From Candidatus Aminicenantota bacterium (GTDB lineage Bacteria > Acidobacteriota > Aminicenantia > UBA2199): a stretch of 32,104 bases of DNA. The stretch lies in assembly GCA_020355945.1 (NCBI GenBank), contig CP070627.1, positions 8,990,351 through 9,022,454 of the forward strand. Reading direction: 5' to 3'. The notes below the pieces were generated by a model. That model did no database searches. It was not told where the DNA came from and saw only the letters and a list, made by a program, of their open reading frames with translations. The position numbers and the translations under genes are program-made. Positions 10,701 through 18,553 of this stretch are shown here, piece after piece. Every line of letters starts with the position of its first letter. The first letter of the stretch is position 1.

Positions 10701-13700
10701 CTTGCTTGATTACGCCTACTCGAATCAACGGTGCCCTCGATAAATCAAAGGGAGCAATGAAGTTCTTTATAATGCTTACTGCAATTTGCGGGTCGCCCAC
10801 AGCAGGTTCTGCAGACAATTGAGTAAGCCCCCTTATTCCGCCTGTTTTCTCTTTATAAGGTAGGGCTGACAGTACCTCAATCTCAAATGCCACTTCATCA
10901 TAGACCCGCTGCACAAGATCGTCTCCCACCATCTCAAACGAAGTTCTAAAGGCTTCATGCCGCTTGATCAATTGCTTTACCCCGTTATCCCACCGTCGCA
11001 TATCCGGTTCACCCTCCAGTAAAACAGCAGAAAATAAATTGTAGCCAATGGTTTCAGCCTCCATTTTATGTAAAATATATAACCTCTTCTGCGCCGGTGA
11101 TAAACCATAATACTCTCGTTTTTCTATGGGTTGTATGGATGAAAATTGTGTTTTTTTACTTTTACTCTCAATAAATTGTGCCAACTGCCGGATGGTGGGT
11201 CTGTCAAAAAACTCTGCCAGGGGCACTTCAGTATTGGTCTTTTTGTGAATCCTTCCGGCAAAACTAACCGCTTTTAAAGAATCGCCTCCCAATTCAAAGA
11301 AGTCATCATCGATTCCCACGGTTTCGATTCCCAGGAGTTCTTGCCATACTCCTGCCAGGATGTGTTCCATCCGGGTTCCGGGAGCAGTATAAGGGGTACT
11401 TAATTCAGGCCGGCAATGTTTCGGTAGGGAGGGTAATTCCCTTTCATCCCGAAAACGCTGCCGGTGAAATTCCTCGGTCAATCCCTGTAAATGCTGCAAA
11501 CGAGCATAAAGATCAGTGGTAGATACCAGGACCTGGTAGTGTCCTTCCCCGGACAAAATACGCAGGAAAGCCTCAATCCCTTCCCCTGGTAATATCGCAT
11601 CCTTCAAAGGGTCCTTCCTGGATTCCTGCCGCATCTGTCTTATCCCGGGATTTTCGTTTTCCGGGTTTTCCCCGGGTGTCTCCGGTTCTGTTTCCCATTG
11701 CCCCTCAAGCTTATACCTGGCCTCGTCGGCTTCAACTTGAACGCGTTTTAGGGTAAATTCTTCAATGTCTGCCAGTTCTATTCCCTGCTCATCCATAATG
11801 GTAACGTCAAATTTTAAGGTCTCTTTTTTGGCTTCATGGGTTTCCTGGTCCAGGAATCGAGTATAACAGACAATCTTTCCCGGGAAGGTTCCCTTTATCC
11901 TTAGGCGTTTATAGTAAAAGGGCATATAAGCACCCTCTTTTTGCACCATGGGACGTAAAAAAGTGGTGGCGACATCCAGGAGGGCGGGATGAAGCGAGTA
12001 TAACCCGATGTCTTCAACAAAGGCTCCGGGTAATTGCAGAACCGCTACTCCCCGGTTTTTATCATATCTGACCTCACTGGTATTGTCCCAGCGAGGACCA
12101 AAAGTCATGGCTCCCCGTTGGCTTTTGTGGCCCATGACCGGGAAAGTCATCTTTTCCCCGTTACAGGCTTCCTTGAGTTGGTGGATATCATATGTTCGGG
12201 GGGGCTCCTTTTTTACCGCGGCTGCGTTTCCCCTGGCATGCTCTACCCATTGGTCCTCCCCCGGATGCCTGCGGCTGATAATGGAAAAGGTATAATTCGG
12301 GCCGCGTTTCTTGATAATGGTGCGAACCTCTTTCTCTTCACTTTCTCCCACGGTTAAAGGGGTCAAAAAGTAGATATCCCTCAATTCAACAACGATACTA
12401 TCCGCGGAATGGGGTTCAAAAGCAGCTCTTGCCATCTCCAGGTAGGCCGTGCCCGGGAGTGTGGCTTGCCCCAAAATCCGGTGTTCTTCCAACACCCAAT
12501 GGCGGCTGGTTTTGAGATGAGATGTCCATACCTGGTGGTCCGGCCCATAGCCTTCACGGCTGTGCAATAATGGATGGTTTACCCTGGTTTTCCTGGGGGC
12601 AGCGGCTGCTTTTTTTACTGCTTTAGCGGCCATTCCTATTCGCTGCCAGGCATCCCAGTTGATGGAGACAGTAAAAGCACCATCCCTTACCGATTTATAA
12701 CGGGCAAACTGGTCAAGGAAGGCATTGGCCGCACAATAAGCCACCTGGCCCCCCAACGCAGTAACTGCCACCGTAGAGGAAAAAAGAATAAAGAAATCCA
12801 GGGGGTCCTCTTTTAAAAGCTCATCAAGGATCAGTGTACCGGTGACTTTGGGATTCAAGACACGTTGGCACATCTCCTGGTTTCGCCGCTGGATAATGGT
12901 TCCGTCAGGAACACCGGCGGCATGCAGGACACCATTGATCTTGCCCAGTTTTTCCTGGGTTTCGGCAATAACGTGCTGCATCTGCTGTCGATTTGCCGCA
13001 TCCGCACCATACACCAGGACCTGCGCTCCCAAATCTTCCAATTCCCGTACTTTTCGTATTTTGATGGCAATGTCTTCCTCTGCTTCACCGGAATTCAACA
13101 ACTCCTGCCATTGGTGCCGGTGGGGTAATGGACGGCGGGCGGTCAGTACCAACCTGGCCTTTACTGTCTCAGCCAAATATTTAGCCAACTCGAGACCAAT
13201 ACCTCCCAAACCCCCGGTGATCAGGTAAATTCCTCCCTGTTTTAATCGGGATGCCTCCCGGCCAGTTCGATACAAGGGTCTTGCTTCAAAGGTTCTCACC
13301 CACCGCTGATTCACGCGAAAGGCCACAACCGGGTCCGCGATTCCCGCCAATAACTCTGTTAACAGGTAACTCACAACACCTTCATCCACCGTGGTTACCG
13401 GGGAGGGAATTTCAATATCAATGCTCCGGCAGTTGATATTGGCGTATTCTCGTGGTATCACCTGGAGGGGACCCAATATGGTTGCCTTTTGGGGATAGCG
13501 CAAATCATCCCCCCGCATTCCTTGCATGCCATCGGTAACCACCGTTATTTCAATTTCATCAGTGATATCCTGTTTCCCGATTGCCCGGGCCAGGTTGAGC
13601 AGGCTGTAATACCCCAATTCCTGCATCGATTCAGCCAGGTCCCGGTCAGCCCCTGGTCTATTTCCTTTTTTCCCCGGGTCTGCAGAGGTCCCGGTGACAT

Positions 13701-16700
13701 TCCAGAGATGAACGATACGTCGGGGAATTTTCCCCAGCGAACAGAGTTCCTCCAGCAGGGTATCATAATCCTTTTGCCGGGTAGGATAAACAGTATATTC
13801 ATCTATTCCGGTACTGGCCCATTGATCTCCGGGCCTCACCACTGCCACCTGGTGTCCCCCCTGCTTCAACTTACTCTGCAATTGATACCCGATACCAATG
13901 TCATCGATAAATAACAACCAATTGAAGTTTTTCACTGGTTGAGGGGCTTTTTGCTCAGGGATTTCAGAGGGTTTCCAGGAGGGGATATAGAACCAATCCG
14001 TGATATCAGGGATTTTACCCGTGGGTGCTTTTTTCATGAGCATGGTTTCACTGATTTTGAAGGGAACACCCTCAAACCAGAACCGTTCTCTCTCAAAGGG
14101 ATAAGTGGTCAGATGAACACGGTGCCTCTTTTCTCCCCGATGAAGAGCAGACCCGTTCACTGGTATCCCCTGGACCCATAATTGCCCGATTTTGTTGAGG
14201 AAATAAAGAAGATCGGAAGTGCTTTTGCCCTGGACCCTTATCAAATCAACTGCGTGCTGATCCGGGTGTCCTGGGAGGTAACGCTTGATCAGCGTTGCTA
14301 GATCCCGGCCGGGGCCCACCTCGATAAACACGGCCCCGGTTATTTTTGACAATTTCTGCATGCCATCGGCAAAGCGTACGGTCTGTTGTAAGTGGGTTGT
14401 CCAATACCCGGGTTCCACGGCATCCTCGACCGTAATCCAGGTCCCGGTTACATTTGATATATAGGGAATCACAGGCTTATGAAAGGTAAAATCACGCACA
14501 GCTGCTGCAAATTTTTCCGATATCGGTGCCATCATGGAAGAATGCAGTGCATGAAGGGTATTTAAACGCATACATAAATATCTCTTTTCTTTCATTTGAT
14601 TTTCAAAGGCATCAATTTCAGCGCTGGGCCCGGAAACGATACAGGAGGCCCCATTATCCACGGCAATTGACAATCCCCCGGATTCGGTCAGCAGCGGTTT
14701 TAACTCCTCTGCCGGGGCAGGAACACTGAGCATGGCACCGCCGGGCACGGTTTGTATCAAGTGCCCCCTGAGGACAACCAATTTTAACATCTCCTCCAAC
14801 GAAAGCACCCCGGATAAACACGCCGCCGCATATTCACCAAAACTGTACCCCATCAGGGCATAAGGTTCGATGCCTAACCCCATTAACAATTTCGCCAGCG
14901 AATACTCAAAGATAAATACCACCAACTGGGCAATTTCGGTTTGATTGATAAGAGTGTCGGACCTGTCAGACTGGTCAGACTGATCGGACTGGTAAAGAAT
15001 TTCTTTGATATCGTAATCCAGGAGACCGTTTAATATCTCGAAGCAGCGGTCCATCTCCTCCCGGAACAAAGACACGCTGGTATATAATTCCCGGCCCATA
15101 TTCACATATTGGGAGCCCAGACCGGGAAACATAAAAACAACCGGCTTTTCGCCTTCTTCTACAGTATAAATTGGAGATGAGGAGAATCCCGACAATTCAT
15201 CCAGCCGTGAACATACCAGCATTTTCCTGTATTTAAAGGTCTTTCTTCCCACCTGCAGGGTATAGGCAGCATCTGCCAGGGGTATCCCGGGATTCATTTT
15301 CATATACCTTATAAAATTTTCAGTTGTTTTTTCCAGGGCGGATTGGGTTTTGGCGGATAATAGGATTAATTGATATTGTCGAGTAGACAAGGAGGCAAGC
15401 CCCCTTGTTTCCTCGGGGGCCTCCTCAAGGATAACGTGGGCATTGGTACCACCAATGCCAAAAGAACTAACCCCGGCTTGCAGCGGCTGCCCCTGGCGGT
15501 TACTCTTCCATTCCTTTAATTGGGTATTCGTATAGAACGGGCTGCTTTCAAAATCAATTTTAGGATTGGGGACTTCAAAATGCAGACTGGGGGGAAGGGT
15601 TTTGGTTTTTAAGGCCAGGACCGTTTTGATAAACCCGGCCACACCGGACGCACTGTTGAGATGGCCCATATTGGTTTTCACCGAGCCAATAGCGCAGTAC
15701 CCTCTTTTATCCGTATCAAAGGCCAATTTTAAAGCTTCTATCTCTACGGGGTCCCCTAGAAGGGTTCCTGTACCGTGTGCCTCAACATAAGTGATATTTT
15801 CCGGGTCCAGGTTTGCCACTTGATGGGCAGCGGCAATCACTTCTGCCTGTCCTTCCACACTGGGCGCGGTAATACCAACTTTTCGATTGCCATCATTATT
15901 GACGGCAGTGCCCTTAATTACCGCATCAATGCTATCGCCATGGGCAATGGCATCTGCCAACCGCTTTAACACCACCATGCCTACCCCGTTCCCAAAAATA
16001 GTCCCATTGGCATTGGCAGCAAAGGTCCGGCAGTGACCGTCCCGTGAAAAGAGCATGCCTTCGCGGTAGAGATAACCCTCTCTATCCGGCAAAGATATCG
16101 AAACACCACCAGCCAATGCCATATCGCATTCACCGCTGCTTAACCCCTGACAGGCAAAGTGAATCGCCACCAAAGAGGTCGAACATGCGGTTTGAACGAT
16201 AACACTGGGGCCTTTTAAATTGAGTTTATAAGAAACTTTTGTACTGTAATTACTATTTAAAAATACGGTGTCCACGGCGCTTTTTTGATTGATATAGGTT
16301 AACGCCACCCAATATTGATTGGGCGCATTTCCTGCATAGAGCCCAATAAGTCCGTCATAATTATCCGGGTTATAACCGGCATTCTCTAAGGCCTCCCATG
16401 AACATTCATGTAAAAGTCGCAGTTGAGGGTCCATCAATCCTGCTTCATGGGGTGAATAATTAAAGAATGAAGCATCAAAATACTCGATGTCTGCCAGGAC
16501 ACCTCTGGCGGTGACGTAATTAGAGTCCAGGACCAATTGGCGATCGACACCTTTCTGTTCCAACTCCGGGGTTGAAAAAAAGCTGAGGCTTTCCATTCCG
16601 TTTTTTAAATTTTCCCAGAATTCGTGGAGATTTTGAGCACCGGGAAATCTCCCGGCCATGCCAATGACTGCAATTGGGGTTGAAGCGGATGACGGCCTGG

Positions 16701-18534
16701 GTTTTCTTTGTTGGTGAAAATCCCTGCTGCTCTCTTCCTGTCTTAAATATCCCGCGAAAGACCGAATGGTGGGATACCGGAATATGGATACCACAGGGAT
16801 ATCCTTTTTATATACCTCATATAATTTACTGGTTATTCGTAAGATATCAAAAGAGGTACCTCCCAGGTCGAAGAAGTTATCGTCGATGCCCACCTTATCC
16901 ATTCGCAGGATTGTCCGCCAGATATCGGAAAGTTGTTTTTCCAGTTGGGTTCCGGGCGCCGCATAGGTTACCCCCAATCCCGCTCGGCCGGGTCCCGGTT
17001 CCGGGAGGCGTTTTCGATCGACTTTTCCGTTGGGTGTCAGCGGCATTTCTTCTAATTCCACAAAGTACGACGGTATCATATGCTCTGGCAATTCCCGGGA
17101 TAAATATTTTCTCATTTCCGACACGGTCAGTCTCCTGTCTCCTCCTGGTGCCGAAGCCGATGGGTCCGGGACATAATACGCATATAAATGGGCATTGCCA
17201 TTGTCATCGGTTCGCGCTGTCACTATGGTTTCTTTTATGAGGGGATGATCGAGCAAGGTGGTCTCCACTTCCCCTACTTCGATGCGGAATCCCCTGATTT
17301 TCACCTGGGAATCTTTCCGGCCCATGATTTCGATGGTTCCGTCCGTCCTCAGCCGGCCCAGGTCGCCGGTACGATATAACAGGCCCAGGTCCGGGTCATG
17401 AAGAAATACCTCTTCACTGCTTTGTTTATCGTTCCAATAGCCCAGGGCCAGGTGCGGACAGGCCGCAATGATCTCTCCTACTCCCATATCTTCAAGTACC
17501 GTTCCCTCATTGTCCACGATTAACAGTTCTGTTTTATCCAGGGGCTCTCCAATCAATATTTTATTAATCGTGTCTCCCGGATTCACCATCCAGATGGAAT
17601 CGACCGAAGATTCGGTTTGCCCGTAAACATTGGCAAACCTGGCCCCGGGGAAAAACCGCCGGAACATTTCAATGTCATGTTCCCTGATCTGCTCACCTCC
17701 CAAAAGAATAAAACGAAGATCGGGAAACTGGCCCCCTTCAATACCACGGTTCTTGAGAGTTTCTACAAAATACCGGTATAAGGTGGGTACCGAATGCCAT
17801 ATGGTGATTTTCTCATCGATTAACCACCGGGCAAGGTCGGCGATATTGGTCCGATTTAAAATATTATAAGGATAAAGCACTGCCCCGTTATGCAGCGCAC
17901 CGAACATATCCTGGCCGGCCCCGTCATGACTGAAGGCTGAAAATAAAGTCATGCGGTCGGCAGGGGTAATGGAAAAACGTTCGCTCCAATTGCGAATATA
18001 GTAACAAACATTTTCATGATTTTGCCAGACCCCTTTGGGCTTGCCGGTAGACCCTGAGGTATAAAGAATATAAGCCAGTCTATCACCGGAGGGCCTTCGC
18101 TCAATCCCGGGGTAAGCGATGGTTTTGTCCAGGGTATCGATATTGATGATAGGTAAATCATGACTCACTTTTTTTACCAGTTTTTCCGCCAGGGACAGGT
18201 TGTTGGTATTGGTTAATACCAGGTCAGCTCCTGAATCTTCCAACATATACACCAGGCGATTTTCCGGATAGGTAATATCCAGGGGGACATATATTTTTTC
18301 TGCTTTTAGTGTCCCCAGCACACCAACAATCATATCGGCGCTGTGTTCGAATAATAAGCCCACCACATGATTCTCTTTCTTTTTAGAGGAGATGGAGTGA
18401 TGATTTTGTATGGCAAGGGCAGTTGCATTGGCACAGTTGTTCAATTCACCATAGGTTAATTGTTTATTTTCAGTGATTACACCTGGTTTTTCCGAAAACC
18501 GTTTTACCTGTTCTTCAAATTTCCCTATGATCAT
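7750..18534 (-). CDS. Hybrid NRPS-PKS megasynthase, A-T / KS-AT-KR-DH-ACP / C-A-T
   Basis: A complete 3594-aa protein. Domains: A (about 1-520), T (S561 in GGTSF), KS (618-1035, C784), AT (1131-1415, S1231 in GYSFG), KR (about 1773-1965, Y1933 and N1937), DH (about 2005-2260, H2018 and D2187), ACP (S2419 in GGDSL), C (2475-2928, HHIVYDG), A (2948-3480), T (S3524 in GGNSL). It then has a short acidic tail (about 3545-3594) that could dock to the next protein. The N-terminus begins directly with an A domain and has no C domain. The upstream NRPS ends with an unpaired C domain, so the two probably make one split module. AAGGAG 6 nt before the ATG supports this start. There is no thioesterase. 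Short repeats are translated inside KS/AT linker, AT, C and A domains. Assembly-line identity is near certain; chemistry is inferred from motifs. Confidence 0.97.
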   Translation of the reverse strand: MIIGKFEEQVKRFSEKPGVITENKQLTYGELNNCANATALAIQNHHSISSKKKENHVVGLLFEHSADMIVGVLGTLKAEKIYVPLDITYPENRLVYMLEDSGADLVLTNTNNLSLAEKLVKKVSHDLPIINIDTLDKTIAYPGIERRPSGDRLAYILYTSGSTGKPKGVWQNHENVCYYIRNWSERFSITPADRMTLFSAFSHDGAGQDMFGALHNGAVLYPYNILNRTNIADLARWLIDEKITIWHSVPTLYRYFVETLKNRGIEGGQFPDLRFILLGGEQIREHDIEMFRRFFPGARFANVYGQTESSVDSIWMVNPGDTINKILIGEPLDKTELLIVDNEGTVLEDMGVGEIIAACPHLALGYWNDKQSSEEVFLHDPDLGLLYRTGDLGRLRTDGTIEIMGRKDSQVKIRGFRIEVGEVETTLLDHPLIKETIVTARTDDNGNAHLYAYYVPDPSASAPGGDRRLTVSEMRKYLSRELPEHMIPSYFVELEEMPLTPNGKVDRKRLPEPGPGRAGLGVTYAAPGTQLEKQLSDIWRTILRMDKVGIDDNFFDLGGTSFDILRITSKLYEVYKKDIPVVSIFRYPTIRSFAGYLRQEESSRDFHQQRKPRPSSASTPIAVIGMAGRFPGAQNLHEFWENLKNGMESLSFFSTPELEQKGVDRQLVLDSNYVTARGVLADIEYFDASFFNYSPHEAGLMDPQLRLLHECSWEALENAGYNPDNYDGLIGLYAGNAPNQYWVALTYINQKSAVDTVFLNSNYSTKVSYKLNLKGPSVIVQTACSTSLVAIHFACQGLSSGECDMALAGGVSISLPDREGYLYREGMLFSRDGHCRTFAANANGTIFGNGVGMVVLKRLADAIAHGDSIDAVIKGTAVNNDGNRKVGITAPSVEGQAEVIAAAHQVANLDPENITYVEAHGTGTLLGDPVEIEALKLAFDTDKRGYCAIGSVKTNMGHLNSASGVAGFIKTVLALKTKTLPPSLHFEVPNPKIDFESSPFYTNTQLKEWKSNRQGQPLQAGVSSFGIGGTNAHVILEEAPEETRGLASLSTRQYQLILLSAKTQSALEKTTENFIRYMKMNPGIPLADAAYTLQVGRKTFKYRKMLVCSRLDELSGFSSSPIYTVEEGEKPVVFMFPGLGSQYVNMGRELYTSVSLFREEMDRCFEILNGLLDYDIKEILYQSDQSDQSDRSDTLINQTEIAQLVVFIFEYSLAKLLMGLGIEPYALMGYSFGEYAAACLSGVLSLEEMLKLVVLRGHLIQTVPGGAMLSVPAPAEELKPLLTESGGLSIAVDNGASCIVSGPSAEIDAFENQMKEKRYLCMRLNTLHALHSSMMAPISEKFAAAVRDFTFHKPVIPYISNVTGTWITVEDAVEPGYWTTHLQQTVRFADGMQKLSKITGAVFIEVGPGRDLATLIKRYLPGHPDQHAVDLIRVQGKSTSDLLYFLNKIGQLWVQGIPVNGSALHRGEKRHRVHLTTYPFERERFWFEGVPFKISETMLMKKAPTGKIPDITDWFYIPSWKPSEIPEQKAPQPVKNFNWLLFIDDIGIGYQLQSKLKQGGHQVAVVRPGDQWASTGIDEYTVYPTRQKDYDTLLEELCSLGKIPRRIVHLWNVTGTSADPGKKGNRPGADRDLAESMQELGYYSLLNLARAIGKQDITDEIEITVVTDGMQGMRGDDLRYPQKATILGPLQVIPREYANINCRSIDIEIPSPVTTVDEGVVSYLLTELLAGIADPVVAFRVNQRWVRTFEARPLYRTGREASRLKQGGIYLITGGLGGIGLELAKYLAETVKARLVLTARRPLPHRHQWQELLNSGEAEEDIAIKIRKVRELEDLGAQVLVYGADAANRQQMQHVIAETQEKLGKINGVLHAAGVPDGTIIQRRNQEMCQRVLNPKVTGTLILDELLKEDPLDFFILFSSTVAVTALGGQVAYCAANAFLDQFARYKSVRDGAFTVSINWDAWQRIGMAAKAVKKAAAAPRKTRVNHPLLHSREGYGPDHQVWTSHLKTSRHWVLEEHRILGQATLPGTAYLEMARAAFEPHSADSIVVELRDIYFLTPLTVGESEEKEVRTIIKKRGPNYTFSIISRRHPGEDQWVEHARGNAAAVKKEPPRTYDIHQLKEACNGEKMTFPVMGHKSQRGAMTFGPRWDNTSEVRYDKNRGVAVLQLPGAFVEDIGLYSLHPALLDVATTFLRPMVQKEGAYMPFYYKRLRIKGTFPGKIVCYTRFLDQETHEAKKETLKFDVTIMDEQGIELADIEEFTLKRVQVEADEARYKLEGQWETEPETPGENPENENPGIRQMRQESRKDPLKDAILPGEGIEAFLRILSGEGHYQVLVSTTDLYARLQHLQGLTEEFHRQRFRDERELPSLPKHCRPELSTPYTAPGTRMEHILAGVWQELLGIETVGIDDDFFELGGDSLKAVSFAGRIHKKTNTEVPLAEFFDRPTIRQLAQFIESKSKKTQFSSIQPIEKREYYGLSPAQKRLYILHKMEAETIGYNLFSAVLLEGEPDMRRWDNGVKQLIKRHEAFRTSFEMVGDDLVQRVYDEVAFEIEVLSALPYKEKTGGIRGLTQLSAEPAVGDPQIAVSIIKNFIAPFDLSRAPLIRVGVIKQEERKYILVVDIHHIVYDGTSMAIFFKEFMELYGVRGKELPALRLQYRDYAEWQFGPAALVRKQEQEKYWLGVFSHEIPVLNLPLDFPRPLVQSYEGSRWDFVLEEKITNTLKTIAKENKVTLYMLVLAAINVLLMKLSGQEDIVVGTVLAGRKHSDWQHIIGMFVNTLALRNYPGGAKTFREFLGEIKEQTLNAFENQDYPFEELVDRLKVERDASRNPIFDVMFRLHNFETPGGEIQETRTQGLKLTRYKFNPHTSIFDLNFGCREADNTLVFNIDYCTALFKEKTIERFIGYSRKILAVVQHIQDKKLSDIEIIDEKEKKQLLIDFNATNINYPEDKTIYQLFAEQAEQTPDHIAVIGMDHGPWTMEKSLKSITYRELNKKAGQLAFNLKEKGVKPGTIAAIMVNRTIRMMVGLLGILKAGGTYLPLDPEYPESRIKYIIEKSSTRVLVTQKNLIDKCKDMLFAGEMIDIFAERLSGEIVGEKKDYRARQCSSLAPAYVIYTSGSTGNPKGVLVQHKNAVNFIKGMTSVIDFLPGKSILALTTISFDIFFLETLLPVTRGMKVFIADEAQQKDPQLLEEIILSQQVNMLQLTPSRLQLLLSYKDNLHYLSSAAEMIVGGEAFPVHLFEQVREKFAGKIYNVYGPTETTIWSTIKDLTRCETGELTIGSPIANTRVYIVDRHSRIQPLGVSGELLIGGDGVASGYLNNPELTAEKFINYKLQIQNNPGHYRSYKSYKTYILYKTGDLVRWLPGGEIEFLGRFDHQVKIRGFRIELEEIEEQLLGHKGIKEAVVTAKTVKEGDNYLAAYIVPEFPGEEKEFDVDQLRDYLARQLPPYMIPSYFILLENIPLTPNGKINRRALPDPGQSRPQLSTNYAAPRSDQEKTIAQLWRGVLNVDKIGIYDNFFDLGGNSLRLIQLNEKLKETLGKDIPVITIFRYPTIESLLQYLGQGDTGTGMTDGQIDEVVGDLEETMGMLVGTYGE
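8481..8512. repeat. Tandem 9-bp array TATAGGACT before A7 core
   Basis: Three units plus a partial fourth, encoding YRSYKSYKTY immediately before ILYKTGDLVRW in the glycine-like A domain. Confidence 0.8.
8531..8551. repeat. Tandem heptamer ATTTGTA, A domain
   Basis: Three 7-bp units, the last changed to ATTTATA, encode YKLQIQN. It lies 18 bp from the 9-bp array at 8481-8512, in the same inserted loop. Confidence 0.75.
9011..9655. repeat. Duplicated A-domain DNA, copy 2 (with 1-655)
   Basis: This is the partner of the repeat at the left edge, inside the A domain of the 18534-7750 gene. It includes the A1-A4 region with the SFDIFFLE core. The same substrate for both A domains is therefore likely. 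Confidence 0.85.
9597..9622. repeat. Tandem heptamer GGTCCAT, A domain (middle copy)
   Basis: Three intact 7-bp units at the same place in the paralogous A domain, with the same peptide GMDHGPWTME. The period is 7, yet the array length is a multiple of 3. Confidence 0.85.
10815..10836. repeat. Degenerate palindromic repeat, copy E (C domain)
   Basis: One arm is decayed (ACAATTGAGT) and the other nearly kept (GCCCCCTTAT). It encodes GIRGLTQLS at the same place in a C domain as copy C. It looks like an older copy that has drifted. Confidence 0.6.
14956..14993. repeat. Tandem 9-bp array in AT domain (middle copy)
   Basis: Same site as the array at 5920-5960 in the paralogous AT, with different unit number and sequence (SDQSDQSDRSD before TLINQTE). 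The length varies between paralogs, as expected for slippage. Confidence 0.85.
15387..15408. repeat. 22-bp palindromic repeat, copy B (KS-AT linker)
   Basis: Same site as copy A in the paralogous PKS module, with one arm changed (GGAGGC). It encodes TRGLASLS in the same frame. The shared position points to insertion before the modules duplicated, or to a native sequence that seeded the repeat. Confidence 0.8.
16735..18534 (-). other. A-T didomain without its own C domain
   Basis: The A domain has YTSGSTGKPKG near 18050 and a complete C-terminal core (YRTGDLGR, NGKVDRKRLP). The selectivity residues I align by hand are D235, G236, Q239, H278, L299, G301, V322, V330, D331, K517. I cannot match this code to a substrate. 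The A4 region reads FSHDGAGQDMFG, unlike the usual FDxSVxE pattern of the other domains in the window. The T domain carries the phosphopantetheine Ser561 in GGTSF. It could be a loading pair, but the orphan C domain ending the upstream NRPS makes an elongating split module more likely. Confidence 0.85.
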
Positions 18535-18540
18535 GATTGA

Positions 18541-18546
18541 CTCCTT
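18541..18546 (-). promoter_or_regulatory. Ribosome binding site AAGGAG of the A-T/PKS hybrid gene
   Basis: Plus strand CTCCTT reads AAGGAG on the coding strand, within an A-rich run, 6 nt before the ATG at 18534. It is the clearest Shine-Dalgarno sequence in the window and fixes the start of the gene right at the beginning of its A domain. This supports the idea that the protein really lacks a leading C domain. Confidence 0.75.
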
Positions 18547-18553
18547 TTTTTCC

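Larger units (their letters stand above)
7753..11130 (-). other. NRPS C-A-T module, glycine-like A code
   Basis: The C domain has HHIVYDG at about 10660. The A domain has YTSGSTGNPKG at about 9190 and a hand-aligned code D I L Q I G V I W K. The published glycine signature as I remember it is DILQLGLIWK, so eight of ten positions agree and the two differences are conservative (L to I, L to V). Glycine is therefore the best guess; the alignment was done by eye. The T domain has Ser3524 in GGNSL. The A domain holds two small translated tandem arrays just before its YKTGDLVRW core (8481-8551). Confidence 0.87.
11150..16690 (-). other. PKS module KS-AT-KR-DH-ACP (first copy)
   Basis: The KS has Cys784 in TACSTS, VEAHGTGT and TNMGHL. 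The AT has GYSFG and HALHS in place of HAFHS, still closer to malonyl than methylmalonyl signatures. The KR has TGGLGGIG and Y1933/N1937, with VPDG at the LDD site. The dehydratase has a canonical H2018-x3-G-x4-P motif and D2187 in HPALLD, so this copy should be active and give an alpha,beta-unsaturated unit. The order KR then DH is unusual. Between DH and ACP lies a Glu/Pro/Asn-rich linker (about 11640-11690). ACP Ser2419 is in GGDSL. Confidence 0.9.

Noticed and set aside
16674..17240. Plus-strand frame of 188 codons
   Set aside because: It lies wholly opposite the A-T/KS coding region, has no recognisable domain and no ribosome binding site. The same holds for the other plus-strand frames in the window.
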